Assembly: GCF_022829285.1 (NCBI RefSeq)
Contig: NZ_JAKSYI010000121.1
Span: forward strand, 51,792-115,791
DNA length: 64,000 nucleotides
Origin: Methylobacterium sp. J-078
GTDB lineage: Bacteria; Pseudomonadota; Alphaproteobacteria; Rhizobiales; Beijerinckiaceae
Direction: 5' to 3'
Part shown: in pieces, positions 54,096 to 63,862 of the stretch
Numbering within the stretch: the stretch's first letter is position 1
How the letters are laid out: the number at the start of each line of letters is the position of its first letter
Made by a program: the position numbers and the translations under genes
The notes under the pieces: generated by a model
What the model was told of the DNA's origin: nothing
What the model saw: the letters and a program-made list of their open reading frames with translations, nothing else
The model's database searches: none

Positions 54096-54944
54096 TCAGG
54101 CGGGGCGTCCGACGCGTTCGACGGTGAAGGGGCGCGCGTGCTGGAGGGCCGGGATGCGGGCGCGAGCGTCGGTGACGCGGGACAGGTCGATTTCCGCCAG
54201 GATCACGCCGGGCTCGGACCCGCCGGCATCGGCCAGCACCTTGCCCCAGGGATCGACGATGAGCGAGTGGCCATAGGTGTCGCGCCCGTCTTCGTGATGC
54301 CCGCCCTGGGCGGCCGAGATCATGAAGGAGCCCGTCTCGATGGCGCGGGCGCGGTGGAGCACGTGCCAGTGGGCCTCGCCGGTCTGCTGCGTGAAGCAGG
54401 CGGGCGCTGTGAGGATCGCCGCCCCCGCCTCGGCCAGGGCCCGGTAGAGGGCGGGAAAGCGGATGTCGTAGCAGATGGCGAGGCCGATCGGCGCCCAGGG
54501 CGTGTCGGCGACCACCGCGCAGGCACCGCCCGTATAAGTGGCGGATTCCCGCCAGCGCTCGCCGTTGGGCAGATCGACGTCGTAGAGGTGCAGCTTGTCG
54601 TAGGATGCTGTGATCGCGCCCTCGGCATCGATCAGGAAGGCGCGGTTGGCGATCTTGTCGCCGTTGCGCACGGCGAGCGAACCGATCTGGATCACGATCC
54701 CGCGCATGCGCGCGACCTCGCGCAGGGCCGCCAGGGTCGGGTCTTCGTCCTGCCCGGTGACCTTCTCGAACAGGCTGGTCCGGCTGCGCTCCACCAGGGA
54801 GGTCATCTCGGGCGTCTGCACGTAATGCGCGCCCGCATCGGCGGCCTCGCGCACCAGGGACACGGCGGCATCGCGGTTGGCGAGCGGATCGCGCCCGGAG
54901 CGCATCTGCACACAGGCGGCGGTGAACCGGGGCTCGGCGCTCAC
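54096..54944 (-). CDS. Nitrilase-superfamily amidase (Nit1/Nit2-like, probable deaminated-glutathione amidase)
   Basis: 282 residues. The Glu-Lys-Cys triad is visible: QTPEMTSL, YDKLHLYDVDLPNG and LAICYDIRFPALYR. The subgroup includes Nit1 amidases that repair deaminated glutathione and Nit2 omega-amidase. The GTG start overlaps the glutaredoxin stop by four bases, which fits a glutathione-related role. Confidence 0.85.
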   Translation of the reverse strand: MSAEPRFTAACVQMRSGRDPLANRDAAVSLVREAADAGAHYVQTPEMTSLVERSRTSLFEKVTGQDEDPTLAALREVARMRGIVIQIGSLAVRNGDKIANRAFLIDAEGAITASYDKLHLYDVDLPNGERWRESATYTGGACAVVADTPWAPIGLAICYDIRFPALYRALAEAGAAILTAPACFTQQTGEAHWHVLHRARAIETGSFMISAAQGGHHEDGRDTYGHSLIVDPWGKVLADAGGSEPGVILAEIDLSRVTDARARIPALQHARPFTVERVGRPA

Positions 54945-55198
54945 GCGGCCACCATCGGATCGAGCTTGCCGGCACCGTTCAGGGCGTAGAGGTCGTCGCA
55001 GCCGCCCACATGGGTATCGCCCACGAAGATCTGCGGCACGCTGGTGCGCCCACCCGCCCGCTGCACCATCGTGGTGCGCGAGCCGGAGGCCTTCTCGACG
55101 TCGATCTCGGTGAAGGCGATGCCCTTGTCACGCAGCAGGCTCTTGGCCGCCGAGCAGTACGGGCACCACGCGGTTGTGTAGATCGTGACCGGCTTCAT
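54941..55198 (-). CDS. grxC: Glutaredoxin (GrxC type)
   Basis: 85-residue thioredoxin-fold redox protein with the dithiol site WCPYC, the cis-Pro motif TSVPQIFV and the glutathione-binding GGCDDLYAL. ATG 55198 (MKPVTIYT) fits the family length; the frame continues upstream without similarity. First gene of a grx-nit-DUF1178 unit. Confidence 0.92.
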   Translation of the reverse strand: MKPVTIYTTAWCPYCSAAKSLLRDKGIAFTEIDVEKASGSRTTMVQRAGGRTSVPQIFVGDTHVGGCDDLYALNGAGKLDPMVAA

Positions 55199-55289
55199 CG
55201 TCGTAACGCCCCATCCCAATCCCACCAGCATATAGGCGAGCGCGCCGGCTCTTCCTACTGCCCGTCGGGGGCGAGTGGGCGCGAGGGGC

Positions 55290-55646
55290 TCAGGCCGCCA
55301 GAAGCTTCTCGACCTCGTTGACGAGATCGCGCAGGTGGAACGGCTTGGACAGGACCTTGGCGTCCTTCGGGGCCTTCGAATCCGGGTTCAGCGCCACGGC
55401 GGCGAAGCCCGTGATGAACATCACCTTGATGTCCGGGTCGAGCTCCGTGGCGCGGCGCGCCAGCTCGATTCCGTCCATCTCGGGCATCACGATGTCGGTG
55501 AGGAGCAGTTCGAAGGGCTCTTCGCGCAGGCGGTTGTAGGCCGAGAGGCCGTTGTCGAACGACAGCACGTCGTAGCCGGCGTTCTGCAACGCCTTGGCCA
55601 GGAAGCGGCGCATGTCGTTGTCGTCTTCCGCCAGGAGGATCTTCAT
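55290..55646 (-). CDS. cpdR: Response regulator CpdR
   Basis: 118-residue single receiver domain: acidic pocket AEDDND, phospho-acceptor in LLLTDIVMPEMDG, the conserved Thr in VMFITGFAAV and Lys in VLSKPFHLRDL. In Caulobacter the unphosphorylated form directs ClpXP proteolysis of cell-cycle proteins, including CtrA, at the pole; phosphotransfer comes from CckA-ChpT. The receiver closely follows this pattern and ends EVEKLLAA. Confidence 0.9.
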   Translation of the reverse strand: MKILLAEDDNDMRRFLAKALQNAGYDVLSFDNGLSAYNRLREEPFELLLTDIVMPEMDGIELARRATELDPDIKVMFITGFAAVALNPDSKAPKDAKVLSKPFHLRDLVNEVEKLLAA

Positions 55647-55854
55647 CGCGCGGCGTCCCGTACCTTTTGATTCGTCGTGTTCTTTCCACAAAGCACCGGC
55701 TTGGTAAACAGAACGTTGCCACGTGGTCCGGGCCGGGTGTCCAACGGCACGGGCAGTGGCGTCGCGCCGCGTCCGTCCTGCTGGACAGGCCAGCCGGCAA
55801 ACCGCACAGTGAGCGCATGCGTTGTCCCGTCCGCACCGAGGCGCCCGCGCCGCG

Positions 55855-56763
55855 ATGACAGAGTCGTCTCAAGCCCCCGAGGCGTCCGGAGCGGCAGCCT
55901 TCGATCCGCCCTTCACGGTGGACGAGCCGACGGCGCACACCCTCCCCTTCGTGTTCAACACGCCCCATTCGGGCGCGGTCTATCCGCCGGCCTTCCTGGC
56001 CGCCTCGCGGCTGGCCGGCCTCGCGCTTCGGCGCTCGGAGGACGCGCATGTGGACCGGTTGTTCGCACCGGTGGTCGATCTCGGCGCCCCCCTGATGCGG
56101 GCGCATTTTCCGCGCGCCTTCCTCGACGTGAACCGGGAGCCCTACGAGCTCGACCCGCGCATGTTCGACGGGCGCCTGCCGGCCTTCGCCAACACCCGCT
56201 CCATGCGGGTGGCCGGCGGTCTCGGCACCATCCCGCGCCTCGTGGCCGACGGGCAGGAGATCTATCGTGGGCGCCTGCCCGTGGAGGTCGCGGTGGAGCG
56301 GATCGAGTCCCTCTACAAGCCCTATCACCGCACCCTGCGCGGCTTGATCCAGCGCACGGCACGCCAGTTCGGGCACGCCATCCTGATCGATTGCCACTCG
56401 ATGCCCTCGTCGAGCCTCGGACGCGACGAGGCGGCGCGGGCCGACGTCGTCCTGGGCGACCGCTTCGGCACCGCCTGCGCGCCGATCCTCATCGACGCCT
56501 TCGAGCACCACCTGCGGGCACGGGGCTACCGCGTGCTGCGCAACAAGCCCTATGCGGGCGGCTTCATCACCGAGCATTACGGCGAGCCGAACGTCGAGCG
56601 CCACGCCCTCCAGATCGAGATCAACCGGGGCCTCTACATGAACGAGGCGACCCTCGCGATCACCCCGGGGTTTTCGGAATTGGTCTGGCATCTGCGCAGC
56701 GTCGTGACGGCCGTGGCCGCCGAAGTGCAGGGCCTCTCACCGGCCCGGATGGCTGCCGAATAG
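55855..56763 (+). CDS. N-formylglutamate amidohydrolase
   Basis: 302 residues. Metal-dependent hydrolase that gives glutamate and formate in histidine degradation or acts on related N-formyl compounds. Motifs: FVFNTPHSGAVYPPAFLAAS, the conserved DVNREPYELDPRMF and DCHSMPSSSLGRDE. ATG 55855 is chosen. No other hut genes adjoin, so a role in general formyl-amide turnover is possible. Confidence 0.9.
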   Translation: MTESSQAPEASGAAAFDPPFTVDEPTAHTLPFVFNTPHSGAVYPPAFLAASRLAGLALRRSEDAHVDRLFAPVVDLGAPLMRAHFPRAFLDVNREPYELDPRMFDGRLPAFANTRSMRVAGGLGTIPRLVADGQEIYRGRLPVEVAVERIESLYKPYHRTLRGLIQRTARQFGHAILIDCHSMPSSSLGRDEAARADVVLGDRFGTACAPILIDAFEHHLRARGYRVLRNKPYAGGFITEHYGEPNVERHALQIEINRGLYMNEATLAITPGFSELVWHLRSVVTAVAAEVQGLSPARMAAE

Positions 56764-56930
56764 GGCCTTGATCCAAGAAACTTTTGCCGCGATCCCGAAA
56801 AGATTTCGCCGGTCCGCGCAGGAAAATGATGGTTTTGCCGGCCCCTTCCCGTGCAAGTCCGGTTAGGAGTAGCCCAGACCGAGCGCGTACCTATAATGCA
56901 GGCACGCTGCCGCCGCACGAGCCAGAGCCC

Positions 56931-59096
56931 ATGACGTCTCGCATTCCCGACTTCGCGACCGTTCCGTACGCGGCCGATGCCGTTCCGGCTCCGGTGCCGC
57001 CCATCGGCGAACCCTGGATGACCCCCGAGGGCATTCCGGTGAAGGGCGTCTACGGTCCGCAGGACCGCGAAGGCATCGAGTTCCTCGACACCTATCCGGG
57101 CGTGGCGCCCTACCTGCGCGGCCCCTACCCGACGATGTACGTGACCCAGCCCTGGACCATCCGGCAATACGCCGGCTTCTCCACGGCAGAGGATTCGAAC
57201 GCGTTCTACCGGCGCAACCTCGCCGCCGGCCAGAAAGGCCTGTCGGTGGCCTTCGATCTCGCCACCCACCGGGGCTACGATTCGGACCACCCGCGCGTCT
57301 CGGGCGATGTCGGCATGGCGGGCGTCGCGATCGATTCGATCTACGACATGCGCACGCTGTTCTCGGGCATACCGCTCGACGAGATGACCGTCTCGATGAC
57401 GATGAACGGCGCGGTGCTGCCGATCCTCGCCCTCTACATCGTGGCAGCCGAGGAGCAGGGCGTTCCCCCGGAAAAGCTCGCCGGCACGATCCAGAACGAC
57501 ATCCTCAAGGAGTTCATGGTCCGCAACACCTACATCTACCCCCCGGCGGGTTCGATGCGGATCATCGGCGACATCTTCGCCTACACGTCGAAGAACATGC
57601 CGAAGTTCAACTCCATCTCGATCTCCGGCTACCACATGCAGGAAGCCGGGGCGACGAACGACCTCGAACTCGCCTACACGCTGGCCGACGGCGTCGAGTA
57701 CATCAAGGCTGGGCTCGCCGCCGGCCTGACCATCGACCAGTTCGCCCCACGCCTGTCGTTCTTCTGGGCGATCTCGACGAACTTCTTCATGGAGATCGCC
57801 AAGATGCGGGCTGCGCGCCTGATCTGGGCCAAGCTCGTCAAGGAGTTCGAGCCGAAGAGCGACAAGTCGCTGCCGCTGCGCACCCACAGCCAGACCTCCG
57901 GCTGGTCGCTGACCGCGCAGGATGTGTTCAACAACGTCACCCGCACCTGCATCGAGGCGATGGCGGCGACGCAGGGCGGCACCCAGTCGCTGCACACCAA
58001 CGCGCTGGACGAGGCCCTGGCGCTCCCCACCGACTTCTCGGCCCGGATCGCCCGCAACACGCAGCTCTTCCTGCAGCAGGAGAGCGGTACGACGCGCATC
58101 GTCGATCCGTGGGGCGGCTCCTACTACGTCGAGAAGCTCACCCAGGACATCGTCACCCGCGCCTGGGAGCACCTGCGCGAGGTCGATGAGCTCGGCGGCA
58201 TGGCCAAGGCCATCGAGGCCGGCATCCCGAAGCTGCGCATCGAGGAGGCCGCCGCCCGCGCCCAGGCCCGGATCGATTCCGGTCGCCAGACCATCGTGGG
58301 CGTCAACAAGTACAAGCCCGATGACGACCGCGCCATCGAACTGATGCGCGTCGACAACGGCAACGTCCGCACCCTGCAGATCGACAAGCTCAAGCGCCTG
58401 CGCGCCGAGCGCAGCCAGGCCGATGTCGACGCGGCGCTGAGCGCGCTCACGGCCGCCGCACAGGGCCAGGGTAATCTCCTCGAACTCGCGGTGAGCGCGG
58501 CACGGGCCAAGGCCACGGTGGGCGAGATCTCGGATGCGCTGGAGAAGGCATGGGGCCGTCACCGGGCCGAGATCCGCTCGATCTCGGGTGTCTACAAGCG
58601 AGAGGTGGGTGGCATGTCGCCGGTGGTCGAAACCGTTCGCAAGCTCGTGGAGACCTTCGAGGAAAACGACGGGCGCCGCCCGCGCATCCTCGTCGCCAAG
58701 ATGGGTCAGGACGGGCATGACCGCGGCCAGAAAGTCATTGCCTCCGCTTTTGCCGACCTCGGCTTCGACGTGGATATCGGCCCCCTCTTTGCGACCCCCG
58801 CCGAGGCCGCGCGACAGGCGGTGGAGAACGACGTCCACATCGTCGGCGTCTCGTCGTTGGCCGCCGGCCACCTGACCCTGGTACCCGAGCTGAAGGCGGC
58901 GCTCACCGAGCAGGGCCGGGGCGACGTCATGATCGTCATCGGCGGCGTGATCCCGCCCGGCGACTACGACGCCCTGTACGCCGCCGGCGCATCGGCGATC
59001 TTCCCGCCCGGCACCGTGATCGCGGAAGCCGCCGTGAAGCTGATCGAGGAACTGAACGGGCGCCTGGGCTACGCCGCCCGCCAAGCGGCGGAGTAA
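56931..59096 (+). CDS. Methylmalonyl-CoA mutase, large chain
   Basis: 721 residues. Adenosylcobalamin-dependent interconversion of methylmalonyl-CoA and succinyl-CoA. The TIM-barrel substrate domain opens with TYPGVAPYLRGPYPTMYV and has KGLSVAFDLATHRGYDSDHP and SISGYHMQEAG. The C-terminal B12 domain has the base-off motif KMGQDGHDRGQKVIAS and VSSLAAGHLTL. In methylotrophs it belongs to the ethylmalonyl-CoA pathway. A TATAAT (56892-56897) 34 bases before ATG 56931 may be the -10 box. A second subunit or MeaB is not adjacent. Confidence 0.97.
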   Translation: MTSRIPDFATVPYAADAVPAPVPPIGEPWMTPEGIPVKGVYGPQDREGIEFLDTYPGVAPYLRGPYPTMYVTQPWTIRQYAGFSTAEDSNAFYRRNLAAGQKGLSVAFDLATHRGYDSDHPRVSGDVGMAGVAIDSIYDMRTLFSGIPLDEMTVSMTMNGAVLPILALYIVAAEEQGVPPEKLAGTIQNDILKEFMVRNTYIYPPAGSMRIIGDIFAYTSKNMPKFNSISISGYHMQEAGATNDLELAYTLADGVEYIKAGLAAGLTIDQFAPRLSFFWAISTNFFMEIAKMRAARLIWAKLVKEFEPKSDKSLPLRTHSQTSGWSLTAQDVFNNVTRTCIEAMAATQGGTQSLHTNALDEALALPTDFSARIARNTQLFLQQESGTTRIVDPWGGSYYVEKLTQDIVTRAWEHLREVDELGGMAKAIEAGIPKLRIEEAAARAQARIDSGRQTIVGVNKYKPDDDRAIELMRVDNGNVRTLQIDKLKRLRAERSQADVDAALSALTAAAQGQGNLLELAVSAARAKATVGEISDALEKAWGRHRAEIRSISGVYKREVGGMSPVVETVRKLVETFEENDGRRPRILVAKMGQDGHDRGQKVIASAFADLGFDVDIGPLFATPAEAARQAVENDVHIVGVSSLAAGHLTLVPELKAALTEQGRGDVMIVIGGVIPPGDYDALYAAGASAIFPPGTVIAEAAVKLIEELNGRLGYAARQAAE

Positions 59097-59251
59097 GCAG
59101 TCCGCGGGTCAGAAAACGTCTTTGAAAGCCGGGTTTCTGTCGTAGCAGGGCGCCGCGAACGATGGCGGTTCTACCCGTGACACGGTAGGACCCTCAGCAG
59201 ATTTGAGGTGTGCGCACATCGGCGTGCATGATCATCTGAGAGGAGAGTGTC

Positions 59252-60685
59252 ATGTCAGAGCGGTCCGGCCATCTGATCTATCCGGTGATCCTGTGCGGCG
59301 GATCGGGCACGCGGCTTTGGCCGGCCTCGCGCGAGAGCATGCCCAAGCAGTTCACCCCGCTGATCAATCCGGACAGCTCCACCTTCCAGGATACGGCCCG
59401 CCGACTGACGGATGACGGCGTTTTCGCCCGCGCCACGGTGCTCACCAGTAGCGATGCACGCTTCATCGTCGCCGAGCAGCTCGCTCAGGCCGGCATCGCG
59501 GCCGACATCATCCTGGAGCCCGAACGGCGCGACTCGGCCGCCGCGGTGGCGGTCGCCACCCTCCACGCGGCCGCCCAGGACCCGCAAGCCGTGGTGCTGA
59601 TCATGGCCGCCGACCACGTCATCGGCGACACGCCGGCCTTCGTCGAGGCCGCCCAGTCGGCCGCCGCCGGCGCGCGGGCCGGGCAGATCATGACGCTCGG
59701 CGTCACCCCGACGGCACCGTCCACCGGCTACGGCTACATTCGCGTCGGTGAACCCCTCCACGACGGCTCTGGGAATCACCGGGTCGCACGCTTCGTGGAG
59801 AAGCCGGATCGGGCCGGGGCCGAGCGGCTCATCGCCGAAGGTGCGCTCTGGAACTCGGGCTACTTCCTGTTCCGCGCCGACGTGATGCTGGCCGAGCTCG
59901 AAGCCCACGCGCCGGAAATCCTGGAGGCCACCCAGGCCGCCCTCGCGGGCGCGGTCCGCGACCTCGACTTCGTGCGGCTCGATGCGGCCGCCTTCGGCCA
60001 GGCGCCCAAGACCTCAATCGACTACGCCGTGATGGAACGCACCGAGCGGGCCGGCGTCCGCCCGGTCTCCTTTCCCTGGTCCGATGTCGGAACCTGGGAC
60101 GCGGTCTGGGAAGTGCTCCCGCACGATGCGGACGGCAATGCGCTGCGCGGCCGGGTCGAGACCGTGGATACCCGCGGCAGCCTGATCCACAGCGAGGGCG
60201 AGCACCTGACGACGGTAGTGGGCCTCGACGACGTGGTGGTGGTGGCGACCGCCGACGCGGTCCTGGTGACGTCGAAGGCGCGGGCCGCACAGGTCAAGGA
60301 CCTTGTCACGAATCTGCGCGCGAAGGCGTACCCGGAGGCCGACGCCCATCGCCGGATGTACCGGCCCTGGGGCTGGTACCAGCGCATCGACATCGGCGAG
60401 CGCTTCCAGGTGAAGCGCATCATGGTGACGCCGGGCGGGCGGCTCTCGCTCCAGAAGCACTATCACCGTGCCGAACACTGGGTGGTGGTCAAGGGCACGG
60501 CGGAGGTCACGCTCAACGACGCGGTCGTGCTCGTCCACGAGAATGAGGCGGTCTACCTGCCCATCGGCTCGATGCACCGCCTGACCAACCCGGGCAAGAT
60601 CCCCCTGGAGCTCATCGAGGTTCAGGTCGGTTCCTACACGGGCGAGGACGACATCATCCGCGTCGAGGATATCTACGGGCGGTAG
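59252..60685 (+). CDS. Mannose-1-phosphate guanylyltransferase/mannose-6-phosphate isomerase
   Basis: 477 residues, bifunctional type II enzyme making GDP-mannose for exopolysaccharide. The pyrophosphorylase signature VILCGGSGTRLWPASRESMP and FVEKPD are present, and a C-terminal cupin holds the isomerase motif LQKHYHRAEHWVVVKGTAEV. A very good ribosome binding site (GAGAGGAGAG) precedes ATG 59252. It has its own 155-base upstream region after the mutase and ends at a strong terminator. Confidence 0.95.
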   Translation: MSERSGHLIYPVILCGGSGTRLWPASRESMPKQFTPLINPDSSTFQDTARRLTDDGVFARATVLTSSDARFIVAEQLAQAGIAADIILEPERRDSAAAVAVATLHAAAQDPQAVVLIMAADHVIGDTPAFVEAAQSAAAGARAGQIMTLGVTPTAPSTGYGYIRVGEPLHDGSGNHRVARFVEKPDRAGAERLIAEGALWNSGYFLFRADVMLAELEAHAPEILEATQAALAGAVRDLDFVRLDAAAFGQAPKTSIDYAVMERTERAGVRPVSFPWSDVGTWDAVWEVLPHDADGNALRGRVETVDTRGSLIHSEGEHLTTVVGLDDVVVVATADAVLVTSKARAAQVKDLVTNLRAKAYPEADAHRRMYRPWGWYQRIDIGERFQVKRIMVTPGGRLSLQKHYHRAEHWVVVKGTAEVTLNDAVVLVHENEAVYLPIGSMHRLTNPGKIPLELIEVQVGSYTGEDDIIRVEDIYGR

Positions 60686-60697
60686 GACCGCGACGAT

Positions 60698-60728
60698 CCG
60701 GCCCGCCCGATGACGTCGGGCGGGCCGG
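60698..60728. terminator. Terminator between convergent genes
   Basis: Thirteen-base perfect stem CCGGCCCGCCCGA/TCGGGCGGGCCGG with loop TGACG, 13 bases after the guanylyltransferase stop and 52 bases before the convergent flavoprotein stop. Likely bidirectional. Confidence 0.75.
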
Positions 60729-60779
60729 GACGACCCCGTGGCAATGGTCTCCGGCGCGAACGGCCCTGCGGGCGCGCTC

Positions 60780-62042
60780 TCAGATCCGCTCCAGAAACTC
60801 CGTGACCGGCGCGGCCAGGACGGCGGCGAGATGCGCGCAGCGGTGCGCGGTGAAGGCACAGGCCGAGCGGGCATTCGCCACCACGCGGGAAACGCGCCAA
60901 CGGGCGCCACGCCCCACGGCGAGACCGCGCAGACGGTTGCTGATCGCGAGGCTGCTGCGGTCGAATTCGATCTTCACGGTGTCGGCGTAGAAGGCGGAGA
61001 CCTTGTCGGCGTCCATACCCGGCGTCGCGAACCAGGCCGGCACGTACTCGCGACAGAGGCGCTCCACGTCGATCAAGGCCTTGTGCATGCCGGTTCCGGA
61101 GACAGGGCACGAGGTGCAATAGGCGTCCCCGATCAGCACCACGCCGGCGCGCTCGTGCCCCTGCGTCTGGCGGAGGTCGATCGGACGGATATCGAGGTTG
61201 CCCTCGATCTCGATGGGTCCGCAGATCCGCTCGAGGTTCGGGAGCGTCCGCCGCAGGGTCTCGGCGGGATCGCTGCGAAGCGACTGGATCCAGGGCTCGT
61301 CATGGTCGCGGTAAACGAACAGGTTGGCGCGCATGCGCGACCCGATCGGGAACAGCGAGATATAGGACACGCGGTCGTTCCAGCGCTCGCCGTAATAGAC
61401 GATCGACTCGAACGGGAACGCCGCCGGGGGCGCCTTCAGGTAGAACCCGATGCAGATCGAGTGGTCACGCTGGGCATCCACGATGTCGATCCCGACCCGT
61501 CGATGGATGGCGGCGCCCGGCCCCGTCGCGACGATGAGGAGGCGTCCCTCCACCACGGAGCCGTCGCTCAAGGTGACGCGCTGGATGTCCGCTCCGCTGG
61601 CGATATCGGCGACGCGCCCGAACCGGAGTTCGACCTGCTTCGGCAGCATCGCCCGTAGGGCGGTGATCAGGTCCTTGTAGGCGAACGCGTATTCGCGCCG
61701 GGTGCGGCGCGTCATCACGCGTCCGAACCGGGCGATCCAGACACTGGAGATCGGCGTGGCCGTGGCACGCACCGTTTCGCCGAGCCCGAGGCGATCGAAC
61801 AGAGCGAGGATGGGGGTGCCGAGCTTCTCGGCCCGCAGGCTCGGGGGCACGACGGCCGCAGCGTCGATGACCACGACGTCGATGCCGCCCTGCGCCAGGG
61901 TCGAGGCCGCGACGCTCCCGGCGAGGCCCGCACCGATGATGACGACATCGGTCCGTCGGGGAGCGTTCGCCGCCTCCGACGAAGCCGCAGGTGCAGCGGG
62001 CTGAAGGGGCACGGAGATGGGAACGGGTTCGTCGCTGAGCAC
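60780..62042 (-). CDS. FAD-dependent monooxygenase (UbiH/PHBH-like)
   Basis: 420 residues with GTG start at 62042. The FAD site is TDVVIIGAGLAGSVAASTLA, and the second motif is GVVLIGDAYCTSCPVSGTGM (class GD motif with unusual cysteines). A C-terminal helix-rich region ends LAAPVTEFLERI. Members hydroxylate aromatic or lipid substrates; ones with a similar C-terminus occur in polyketide and lipid tailoring. No pathway genes adjoin, so the substrate is open. The AT-rich 62043-62290 interval upstream carries its promoter. Confidence 0.82.
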   Translation of the reverse strand: MLSDEPVPISVPLQPAAPAASSEAANAPRRTDVVIIGAGLAGSVAASTLAQGGIDVVVIDAAAVVPPSLRAEKLGTPILALFDRLGLGETVRATATPISSVWIARFGRVMTRRTRREYAFAYKDLITALRAMLPKQVELRFGRVADIASGADIQRVTLSDGSVVEGRLLIVATGPGAAIHRRVGIDIVDAQRDHSICIGFYLKAPPAAFPFESIVYYGERWNDRVSYISLFPIGSRMRANLFVYRDHDEPWIQSLRSDPAETLRRTLPNLERICGPIEIEGNLDIRPIDLRQTQGHERAGVVLIGDAYCTSCPVSGTGMHKALIDVERLCREYVPAWFATPGMDADKVSAFYADTVKIEFDRSSLAISNRLRGLAVGRGARWRVSRVVANARSACAFTAHRCAHLAAVLAAPVTEFLERI

Positions 62043-62290
62043 AGAAACCTCACGATCGCGAGGGATTAATTTCCAGATTCACTTGCAGCAATTTCGCAAG
62101 ATGGAAAGTCCGGACGGCCGGAAAGAAGGCGGAAAGGCCTTCGATCAGTACTTATTACGCAGGCCGACTTGCGTCATTCGGCAAGATGCCCCTGGTGCTT
62201 TTGGTTAATGGTCAACCGTATCCAATTCCCCTCGGCGCTTCCGCCATTCATCTTGCGGGGTTGCTTGATCGCCGCGGCGCCCCTGGCGAA

Positions 62291-63826
62291 TCACACCTGC
62301 GCCGGGCTCTCCGCGCGGCCCCGATAGGACAGCGCTTCGGCGAGGTGGATCCGGCGTACCCTGGCTTCGCCGTCGAGGTCGGCGAGCGTGCGGGCGACGC
62401 GCAGCGTGCGGTGGAATCCGCGGGCGGAGAGGCGCATGCTCTCGGCAGCGGAGCGGATCAGCGCGGCGCCTTCCGGGTCGGGGGCCGCGACGGCCTCGAT
62501 CACCGGCGCGGGACAGGTGGCGTTGGTGACGACGCCGGTGAGATCGTAGGCCGCGTAGCGCCGATCCTGGAGCGCGCGGGCGGCCGCGACCCGGCCCGCC
62601 ATCTCCGCCGAGCCCTCGGCCGGTGGCGGCAGGATGAGATCGGCCGCCGTCACCGCGCCGACCTCGATGCGCAGGTCGATGCGGTCGAGGAGCGGGCCGG
62701 AGATGCGGGCGCCGTACTGCGCGACGCAGCGCTCGTTCGGCCCCTTGCGACAGGCATAGCCCGGCTCCAACGCTTGGCCGCAGCGGCAGGGATTCATCGC
62801 GGCGACCAGCTGGAAACGAGCCGGATAAGTCACCCGGTGATTGGCGCGCGCGATCATCACCGAGCCGGTCTCCAGGGGCTGGCGCAAGGAATCGAGCACC
62901 TGAGGCGTGAACTCGGGCAGTTCGTCGAGGAACAGCACGCCCCCATGGGCCAGCGAGGCTTCGCCGGGGCGGGCGTTGATGCCGCCGCCGACGAGGGCCG
63001 CCATGGAGGCGGAGTGATGGGGTTGCCGGAACGGCCGCCGGTTCGAGAGGGCACCCCCCTTCAGTTCCCCCGCCACCGACTGGATCATCGAGACCTCCAG
63101 CAGCTCCCGGGGACCGAGGGGCGGCAGGATGGAGGGCAGGCGCGCGGCGAGCATCGATTTGCCCGCGCCCGGAGGACCGTTCATCAGCAGGTTGTGCCCC
63201 CCGGCCGCCGCGATCTCCAAGGCGCGCTTGGCGCCCTCCTGTCCCTTGATGTCGCGCAGGTCCGGCAGGGGGCCGCCGGCCGCCGCGATGGCGGGTTCCG
63301 GCCGGGCCATGACCTGCGTACCCTTGAAGTGGTTGGCGAGTTGGATGAGCGAGCGGGGCGCCAGAACGTCCATGTCGCCGCCTGCCCAGGCCGCCTCGGG
63401 TCCGGTCGCGGCCGGGCAGATGAGGCCGAGGCCGCGCGCATTGGCGGCCATGGCGGCGGGCAGAACGCCGGAGACGGGCGATATGGTGCCGTCGAGGGCG
63501 AGCTCGCCCAGCACGCAGTAGCCCGCCAGCGCGTCCGCTGGCAGGGCGCCGATGGCGCCCATGACCGCGAGCGCGATGGGCAGGTCGTAATGCGAGCCCT
63601 CCTTCGGCAGGTCGGCCGGTGCCAGGTTGACGGTGATGCGCTTGGCCGGCAGCGCGAGGCCGGAGGCGATGAGGGCGGAGCGCACCCGCTCGCGGGATTC
63701 CGCCACGGCCTTGTCGCCGAGCCCGACCACCGTGAAGGCGACGATGCCGGGGGCGATCTGCACCTGGACGTCCACGGCCCGCGCCTCGATTCCCTCGAAG
63801 GCGACGGTGGCAACGCGGGTGACCAT
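62291..63826 (-). CDS. comM: YifB/ComM family Mg-chelatase-like AAA+ ATPase
   Basis: 511 residues: an N-terminal ChlI/LonC-like domain (GIEARAVDVQVQIAPGIVAF), the AAA+ module with Walker A GPPGAGKSMLAARLPSIL and Walker B VLFLDELPEF, a zinc-type MNPCRCGQ segment and a C-terminal helical lid (LSARGFHRTLRVARTLADL). ComM is a hexameric DNA helicase that promotes branch migration in natural transformation. The element inserted about 40 bases upstream may separate it from its native promoter. Confidence 0.93.
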   Translation of the reverse strand: MVTRVATVAFEGIEARAVDVQVQIAPGIVAFTVVGLGDKAVAESRERVRSALIASGLALPAKRITVNLAPADLPKEGSHYDLPIALAVMGAIGALPADALAGYCVLGELALDGTISPVSGVLPAAMAANARGLGLICPAATGPEAAWAGGDMDVLAPRSLIQLANHFKGTQVMARPEPAIAAAGGPLPDLRDIKGQEGAKRALEIAAAGGHNLLMNGPPGAGKSMLAARLPSILPPLGPRELLEVSMIQSVAGELKGGALSNRRPFRQPHHSASMAALVGGGINARPGEASLAHGGVLFLDELPEFTPQVLDSLRQPLETGSVMIARANHRVTYPARFQLVAAMNPCRCGQALEPGYACRKGPNERCVAQYGARISGPLLDRIDLRIEVGAVTAADLILPPPAEGSAEMAGRVAAARALQDRRYAAYDLTGVVTNATCPAPVIEAVAAPDPEGAALIRSAAESMRLSARGFHRTLRVARTLADLDGEARVRRIHLAEALSYRGRAESPAQV

Positions 63827-63862
63827 GCTGAACCGCCCCTGGGCTCGACGTTCCCGCGACCC

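Noticed and set aside
56764..56930. Cobalamin riboswitch before methylmalonyl-CoA mutase
   Set aside because: The 167 bases are too short and I see no B12-box-like sequence; a TATAAT close to the start suggests a short ordinary leader.
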